Shown: positions 59,098 to 64,000 of the stretch, one piece after another | Position numbering within the stretch: the stretch's first letter is position 1 | Layout of the letters: every line of letters begins with the position of its first letter | Assembly (NCBI GenBank): GCA_023386345.1 | Contig: JAEWJT010000017.1 | Location: forward strand, 124,001-188,000 | Length of the DNA stretch: 64,000 nt | Reading direction: 5' to 3' | From: Bacillota bacterium | Lineage (GTDB): Bacteria; Bacillota; Clostridia; Tissierellales; Sedimentibacteraceae | Program-made: the position numbers and the translations under genes | The notes under the pieces: generated by a model | The model's database searches: none | Told to the model about the DNA's origin: nothing | The model's input: only the letters and a program-made list of their open reading frames with translations

Positions 59098-60195
59098 TTG
59101 AAATTTAAAACTAAAATTACAGCACCGCAAAACACATCCATGTTGATTTTATTATCATTTATATATCAAATAATGCTTTTACCGATATTGATATCTAATA
59201 TTGACGGACCTACTGCATGGATTAGTATAGCTATAGCAATGCTTATAGCCTTAATATTTATCAAGCCAATAATCAAGCTCCAAGCAAATCATCCAGATAA
59301 GACTTTATTGGATATTTGTGCAGACTATATGCCTAAAATTGTAGTAAAAATAATAGGTTTTTTGTATATTGGATTTTTCATGCTTGCGAGCAGTATTCTT
59401 CTAAAGGATTTTTCTGAGCAGGTAAAAATGTTCATGCTATTTAGAACTCCAAGCAATATCATAATACTGATAATTCTTTTAACCTCATCATATGCCACAC
59501 AAAAAGGAATTAATACAGTTGCACAAATAGCACATATAACTGTAATTATTGCAATGGTACCTTTGATTTTAGTAACCGCTCTATCTACGTCGTATTCAAG
59601 CATAAGCAATATATTGCCGATATTTCCACTTGATATAAAAGGAGTTTTAACTACAGTTCCCTATGCTCTCATTGGTTTTTTCGGATTTATTATACTTTTA
59701 TTTTCAAATCCATATGTGGAAGAACATAAAAAAAATCTCAGAGAAAATAAAAAATTTTTATTGACCAGTGCTTCCATTTACATACTGTGCTTTTTCTTAG
59801 TTATGTTTAAATTTGGACAAGAGGAGGCAAAAAGACTTGTGTGGCCTTTTTTATCAATACTAAAATTTTTAAACATACCGGGGTCTTTTATTGAAAATAC
59901 TGAAGCAGTTGGTATATCGCTAAATATTATATGCGCATTTATTTCTTTATCAATAATACTGTATTTCACAAACTTATCTCTGCAAAAAACATTGAGGACT
60001 GTGGATAATGGATATTTCATTTACATTCAGACTCCAATTATATACATGGCGGCCTGTCTTTTGCCGGGCATGAACCTTGTAATTAGATACATAAAGATAC
60101 CAATATATGTTTTTTTGGTAATTAACGCAATAGTTTTATTTATACTTGTTATAATTGATAGAAGGAGGATGAAAACCGTAAATGAAAAGAAGTAA
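59098..60195 (+). CDS. Spore germination protein GerB family, subunit B
   Basis: 365 aa, TTG start with AAGGAGG. Ten-helix transporter of the amino-acid-permease fold (GerAB/endospore GerAB family), with PDKTLLDICADYMPKIVVKI and FGQEEAKRLVWPFLSILKFL, the latter a signature of this family. It binds the germinant, usually an amino acid. The C subunit gene overlaps its end by 14 bases. Confidence 0.93.
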   Translation: MKFKTKITAPQNTSMLILLSFIYQIMLLPILISNIDGPTAWISIAIAMLIALIFIKPIIKLQANHPDKTLLDICADYMPKIVVKIIGFLYIGFFMLASSILLKDFSEQVKMFMLFRTPSNIIILIILLTSSYATQKGINTVAQIAHITVIIAMVPLILVTALSTSYSSISNILPIFPLDIKGVLTTVPYALIGFFGFIILLFSNPYVEEHKKNLRENKKFLLTSASIYILCFFLVMFKFGQEEAKRLVWPFLSILKFLNIPGSFIENTEAVGISLNIICAFISLSIILYFTNLSLQKTLRTVDNGYFIYIQTPIIYMAACLLPGMNLVIRYIKIPIYVFLVINAIVLFILVIIDRRRMKTVNEKK

Positions 60196-61366
60196 ACTGT
60201 ATTTTAAGCTTATAAGAAAATCTTTATCTTTCATAAGTAGGTCTATTAGCATAAATAATATTAAAATTTACTTATTTGTACTAATTTTTCCACTTTTTCT
60301 TACAGCCTGCACAAGCAAAGACGGTGTAGAGATAAACGACAGAGAATATTTTTTTGCTGTTGGTATAGATGTTAGCGAAAAAAATTCAGATAAATACGCT
60401 TTTACAGCAGAAGTGCCAGTTGTAAATACAGGCTCTGAGAATAAAAGATATGTCATGACTCATGATTCTGAAAACTTGACCTCTTTTTATTATGATAATA
60501 TATTTACCACAGAAAAAATAGCATCAGACAGCATGATACAAGTTATTATCATAGGAGAAGATGTTTTAAAAAATCAAGATAGCGTTAAAACCTTGTTTGA
60601 TGAGATAGAGCGTTCCCCGCAGATTAACAGGAGAGTTAAATTAATAGTGGCGAAAAACAAGGCATCAGACATAATAAACTTCGAAATAAAGGACAATCCA
60701 TTAATAGGAAGATACATAAGCGAATTTTTAATCAAGCTAAAAACCTTGAGTTTTCAAACAACATTTAGCTTCGATGAGGTAGCCTTGGATATGAAAGGCT
60801 ACGGAAACACCCTAATTCCTTGCGTAGAAGTAATAGAGGGCAGACTTGCAATAAATGGTGCGGCTGTAATAAAAGATTATCAGCTTGTAGACTATATAAA
60901 TCACACAGAAAATAGTGTTTTATCTGTTTTAACAAAGGGTGGGATATCAGGCATGACAAGAGTAAATACACAGCTTGACGGTATTCCAATAACAGTAAAC
61001 ATAGAAAATGCTGTTATTTCCCGAAAAATAAGCTTAAAAGCTGACAAGCTAAATGCAAAGTATTATGCAACTGTAATATGCAATATAAGCAGCTATGATA
61101 TGACAAAGCTTGATAGCTCAGATATTAATTTTATAGATAGACTGTCAAGTCAGATAAATAAAGAGATATCAGATTATACAGATAAATTAATATATAAAAT
61201 GCAAAGCGATTTTCAGATGGATTTATTGCAAATAAGAGAAAATTTGATTAAGTATAAAAAAGCTGATTATGAAAAAATTAAAGATAAGTATGATGAACTT
61301 TTTAAAAATGCAGACATTAATGTTGAATATAAGGTTAAGATAAATAATAGCGGAATGGTAAGATAG
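60182..61366 (+). CDS. Spore germination lipoprotein GerC family, subunit C
   Basis: 394 aa. Signal sequence with a lipobox LTAC (Cys about 43) after an unusually long basic N-terminus (about 25 residues before the hydrophobic stretch). GerC features: GVEINDREYFFAVGIDVSE, the central SPQINRRVKLIVAKN region, and the C-terminal DFQMDLLQIRENLIKY helix with VEYKVKINNSG. Completes the germinant receptor on the outer face of the spore inner membrane. An ATG within the basic region could be the true start, but GGAGG is nearest this one. Confidence 0.93.
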   Translation: MKRSKLYFKLIRKSLSFISRSISINNIKIYLFVLIFPLFLTACTSKDGVEINDREYFFAVGIDVSEKNSDKYAFTAEVPVVNTGSENKRYVMTHDSENLTSFYYDNIFTTEKIASDSMIQVIIIGEDVLKNQDSVKTLFDEIERSPQINRRVKLIVAKNKASDIINFEIKDNPLIGRYISEFLIKLKTLSFQTTFSFDEVALDMKGYGNTLIPCVEVIEGRLAINGAAVIKDYQLVDYINHTENSVLSVLTKGGISGMTRVNTQLDGIPITVNIENAVISRKISLKADKLNAKYYATVICNISSYDMTKLDSSDINFIDRLSSQINKEISDYTDKLIYKMQSDFQMDLLQIRENLIKYKKADYEKIKDKYDELFKNADINVEYKVKINNSGMVR

Positions 61367-61399
61367 AAAGTTAATTGATAGGAAAGGAAGTTAAAAAAA

Positions 61400-62041
61400 A
61401 TGAAGTATAGAAATAAAATTATAATAGTAGTCATATTGCTTTTAATTGCTATGACTACTATATATGCGGTTGAATCCTATTATGAGATAATTCAACTTGA
61501 AAGCAAGATAATAAGATTGCATATATTAGCAAATTCAGATACATTGCAGGATCAAGAGTTAAAATTAAAGGTTAGAAACAATATAATAGAAACCTTTAAT
61601 AAAAGATTTAGCAATATTTCAAATAAAAAAGAAAGCGAAGCACTTATATTAAAAAACTTAAATGAAATAAAGAGTATAGCTCAAAAAACAATAAACGATG
61701 CAGGATATTACTATGATGTAAGAGTCTATTATGGTAAATACAACTTTCCGGTAAGAGAATATGACAATTTTGCACTCCCAAGTGGAAACTATGATGCTGT
61801 AAGAGTAGAAATAGGAGAAGCAAAGGGACAAAATTGGTGGTGCGTAATGTTTCCTCCGCTATGCTTCACAGATTTTGGGAAAAAATTTGATGCAGGCTTT
61901 GAAAGCATTGAAGAAAAATTAAAGGAAGTGTTAACAGAACAAGAAATACAACTGATAAAAACAAACAGAGGATACTCACAGATAAAATTTAAGTCAATAA
62001 TAGCTGAAATAATACAAGGGCTTGTAAAAAATGAGAAGTAA
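61400..62041 (+). CDS. spoIIR: Stage II sporulation protein R
   Basis: 213 aa, AAAGGAAG upstream. Signal sequence or anchor (about 7-24), then the SpoIIR domain: IRLHILANSDTLQDQELKLK near the start and the hallmark LPSGNYDAVRVEIGEAKGQN then WWCVMFPPLCF. Made in the forespore, it is secreted and triggers the SpoIIGA protease to activate sigma-E in the mother cell. It follows the ger operon by 33 bases; read-through from gerC is possible. Confidence 0.95.
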   Translation: MKYRNKIIIVVILLLIAMTTIYAVESYYEIIQLESKIIRLHILANSDTLQDQELKLKVRNNIIETFNKRFSNISNKKESEALILKNLNEIKSIAQKTINDAGYYYDVRVYYGKYNFPVREYDNFALPSGNYDAVRVEIGEAKGQNWWCVMFPPLCFTDFGKKFDAGFESIEEKLKEVLTEQEIQLIKTNRGYSQIKFKSIIAEIIQGLVKNEK

Positions 62042-62084
62042 AAAACAGCTGTCCTGCAAAATTTAGAGCAAGACAGCTGTTTTT
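62041..62084. terminator. Bidirectional terminator between spoIIR and the DUF3788 gene
   Basis: 13-bp perfect stem AAAAACAGCTGTC / GACAGCTGTTTTT, 18-base loop, T runs both ways. Confidence 0.92.
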
Positions 62085-62516
62085 TTATTTGTTTTTAGGC
62101 TTTATTCGCAATTTTATTAAACTTATAACATCATCTAAAACCTTCTCATCAGCGATCTTAAGCATAAGCCATTTACCGCCAGCTGAAAAAACAACGCTTT
62201 GAAAAACTGACTTTACATACGTGCTGCAAGATGGAATTAAAAATTCTGCCTCTGCCATCTCATTGTTGCCAATAACAACAAGTGCAATGAAAAAACCAGA
62301 CATAGGATAAAGCGTACATAAGGATTTTCCGCTTTTTTGATACTTTACATTCCAGCCTGCCTGCATAGAACAGCTGCTATAAGACAGCTTAGGCTGTATT
62401 TGGTAAAGGCTTTGCAGTTGTTCATTAAATTTTTGCCATAGAGAATTATTTATAAAATCTGATATTTGTTCTGATGTAGGTTGATTATTTTTATTGTACA
62501 GCTCATACCACTCCAT
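62085..62516 (-). CDS. DUF3788 family protein
   Basis: 143 aa. Pattern of the DUF3788 family: AGWNVKYQKSGKSLCTLYPM, GFFIALVVIGNNEMAEAE and GGKWLMLKIADEKVLDDVIS. Function unknown. 13 bases after the AraC gene stop, same strand; such genes often accompany AraC-GyrI regulators. Confidence 0.85.
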   Translation of the reverse strand: MEWYELYNKNNQPTSEQISDFINNSLWQKFNEQLQSLYQIQPKLSYSSCSMQAGWNVKYQKSGKSLCTLYPMSGFFIALVVIGNNEMAEAEFLIPSCSTYVKSVFQSVVFSAGGKWLMLKIADEKVLDDVISLIKLRIKPKNK

Positions 62517-62529
62517 ATAAACTCCTTTA

Positions 62530-63432
62530 TTATTCCTTGATTTTTAACCATATTTCCATGCTCATAGTTTCCGGACTATGAGTTTTATAACGTTCTGCAC
62601 AAAAAGGAAAAGTAGATAAGTTATGACTCGGAAGCCAAGTGTTAAACAAATAAGCTTGAGCCTTATAAATTGTATCTGTCACTAAATGCTCAAAATCCTC
62701 TGATTCAAACATACAAACAATATAGTTTCCCTCTGGTAATTCCCATAAATCATATCCATCTGCCACATCTTTAGACATAGCCTGCGCTCCTGCAAAATAT
62801 CGGTAATATCCTTCCTTTGTACCCATATATGCTACACCTAGTTCATCACCGTTTTCTTTAATATTTGGTATATCAAAAAGCTTGGAATGAAAGTCATCCC
62901 ATAATTTTGCTAATCCGTCAACACCTGTTTCGTCTCCGCCTGGAATTTGATTTATAGGTTCTTCTACAGTCATACCAATAAAATATTGTTGCAAGCTTAA
63001 GCTTTCTCGTCTGATTTCAAGTACAATTTCATTCGCAATTAAAGGCATATTTTCATCTATAAGAGTATAGTTTAACAATAATTGCGGTTTGTTAAATTTA
63101 TTAAGAATGACAGGATTGTTTCTATAATCTTCTGGAGTCATGCCATAAGCGGATTTAAATGCTCTTGTAAATGTTTCGTGTGATTTAAAACCAAAGGACA
63201 GAGCAATATCTAAGATACGATTGTTTTTATCATGCAAGGCCTCTGAAGCTCTAGCAGTTCGACGAAGCTTAATGTACTCATTTACGGTCTTTTTTACTAA
63301 ACGATTAAATAGCCTTTGATAATAAAATGGAGAAAGTGAAGCTAACTTGGCCAATTCATTAATTTTAATTTCCTCGGAAATATGCTCCTCGATATATTCA
63401 ACTGTAATTTGTATTTGTTCCCATGCGTGCAT
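62530..63432 (-). CDS. AraC-family regulator with GyrI-like effector domain
   Basis: 300 aa, AAGGAGGTG upstream. Two AraC helix-turn-helices at the N-terminus (ELAKLASLSPFYYQRLFNRL; ILDIALSFGFKSHETFTRAF) followed by GMTPEDYR, then a GyrI-like ligand domain (about 135-300, FIGMTVEEPINQIPGGDETG; GYDLWELPEGNYIVCMFESE). Order DNA-binding then ligand domain is that of Rob/BltR-like regulators. Expected to sense small hydrophobic compounds and activate the downstream DUF3788 gene or others. Confidence 0.92.
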   Translation of the reverse strand: MHAWEQIQITVEYIEEHISEEIKINELAKLASLSPFYYQRLFNRLVKKTVNEYIKLRRTARASEALHDKNNRILDIALSFGFKSHETFTRAFKSAYGMTPEDYRNNPVILNKFNKPQLLLNYTLIDENMPLIANEIVLEIRRESLSLQQYFIGMTVEEPINQIPGGDETGVDGLAKLWDDFHSKLFDIPNIKENGDELGVAYMGTKEGYYRYFAGAQAMSKDVADGYDLWELPEGNYIVCMFESEDFEHLVTDTIYKAQAYLFNTWLPSHNLSTFPFCAERYKTHSPETMSMEIWLKIKE

Positions 63433-63526
63433 ACAAGCACCTCCTTTTTTATTATCTTAGCATAAAATGAAGTGCCTGTCTTGATGTACAATGCTCTTTT
63501 TATAAGAATAATTTTTTAAGTTCTTT

Positions 63527-64000
63527 CTATAAAATATCCAGCTTTTTAATCTTGTACTGTAATGTCTGCCTTGGTATGTTAAGAAGCTTTGCGGCTTTTG
63601 ATACATTGTTATCTACCTTTTCAAGGGCAGATGATATAATTTCTTTTTCATAGTTTTGCAGCGACACATCAAGAGGATGTATGATGTTTGAATCAATATC
63701 GACATCTCTTTTGCTGTTTTGTATATGCTTAAATTGAAAAGGAAGATGCTCCTCTCTTATCACGTCACCGTCATACAAGCTTATAACACTTTCGATAGTG
63801 TGTTCAAGCTCTCTTACATTGCCGGGCCAATGATAGTCTAAAAATATTTTTAAAACCTCATTTGAAATGCTAGAAAAAAATTTATTGCATTTTTCATTAT
63901 ATTTTTTTATAAAAAATTCTACCAATAGAGGAATATCTTGAACTCTTTCTTTAAGTGAAGGTATCTCAAAGCTTATAACGCTTAATCTGTAGAATAGGTC
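63527..64000 (-). CDS. Sigma-54-dependent transcription activator (5' part beyond window)
   Basis: Open to the window edge; 157 C-terminal residues visible. End of the AAA+ domain (DLFYRLSVISFEIPSLKERV, DIPLLVEFFIKKYNEK, YHWPGNVRELEHTIESVISL) and a Fis-type helix-turn-helix at the C-terminus (VSKAAKLLNIPRQTLQYKIK). Activators of this family open promoters of sigma-54 polymerase. The sensing domain is outside the window, so the signal is unknown. Confidence 0.93.
   Translation of the reverse strand, partial: DLFYRLSVISFEIPSLKERVQDIPLLVEFFIKKYNEKCNKFFSSISNEVLKIFLDYHWPGNVRELEHTIESVISLYDGDVIREEHLPFQFKHIQNSKRDVDIDSNIIHPLDVSLQNYEKEIISSALEKVDNNVSKAAKLLNIPRQTLQYKIKKLDIL

Noticed and set aside
1..64000. 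CRISPR arrays, rRNA, tRNA and complete insertion sequences
   Set aside because: I looked for regularly spaced repeats, conserved rRNA stretches, tRNA cloverleaves and transposase motifs and saw none.

Overview
The window is low-GC (A+T-rich), with strong AGGAGG-type ribosome binding sites, frequent TTG/GTG starts and several sporulation and germination genes (spmA/spmB, a gerA-type operon, spoIIR). That points to an anaerobic, endospore-forming member of the Clostridia. Peptide and amino-acid catabolism is prominent: an M29 aminopeptidase, pyroglutamyl peptidase plus 5-oxoprolinase, and an acetoacetate-type CoA-transferase. I infer an amino-acid-fermenting clostridium; genus and species cannot be fixed from sequence alone.

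Region 1 (1-12900) is part of a contractile phage-tail locus on the minus strand. A cI-like repressor and an ImmA-like protease (plus strand) face a sigma-like late regulator across an operator-rich switch. The regulator is followed directly by tail genes: tail terminator, sheath, tube, a tail chaperone with a textbook -1 frameshift signal, tape measure and baseplate proteins. No terminase, portal, capsid or integrase gene lies between regulator and tail, so an R-type tailocin (PBSX/diffocin-like particle) is more likely than a complete prophage. A four-gene membrane cassette (SPFH protein, 4-TM protein, zinc-ribbon/TPR membrane protein, SHOCT membrane protein) sits inside the tail operon between chaperone and tape measure, with its own promoter and terminator. 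A ~58-bp promoter-like repeat occurs three times in this locus.

Region 2 (13000-20350): spore maturation genes spmA-spmB, two tandem paralogous TPR-GAF-GGDEF diguanylate cyclases and a MATE exporter. Region 3 (20359-24893): an overlapping minus-strand operon of lipoprotein, permease, ATPase, flavodoxin and HutW/ChuW-like radical SAM enzyme, best read as anaerobic heme uptake and degradation, with two palindromic operators at its promoter. Region 4 (25200-38130): aminopeptidase, ABC-F protein, nicotinate phosphoribosyltransferase with a structured leader, small alarmone synthetase, SGNH and DUF4358 surface proteins, rRNA/tRNA methyltransferase, HD protein, LysM-G5-M23 cell-wall hydrolase and a DnaD/DnaC pair.

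Region 5 (38200-43050) is a pyroglutamate-use locus: pcp, fused pxpBC, a second MATE protein and pxpA. Region 6 (43200-55440) is accessory: TetR/CPBP pair, double HTH-TPR regulator, ABC exporter, small MerR-like protein, a TetR gene under a 44-bp perfect palindrome, a 56-aa membrane peptide, and a family of secreted gluzincin-PA proteins (two full copies in opposite orientation, two decayed fragments, one internal module duplication). Region 7 (55600-64000): CoA-transferase subunits, gerA operon, spoIIR, DUF3788 protein, AraC regulator and the end of a sigma-54 activator.
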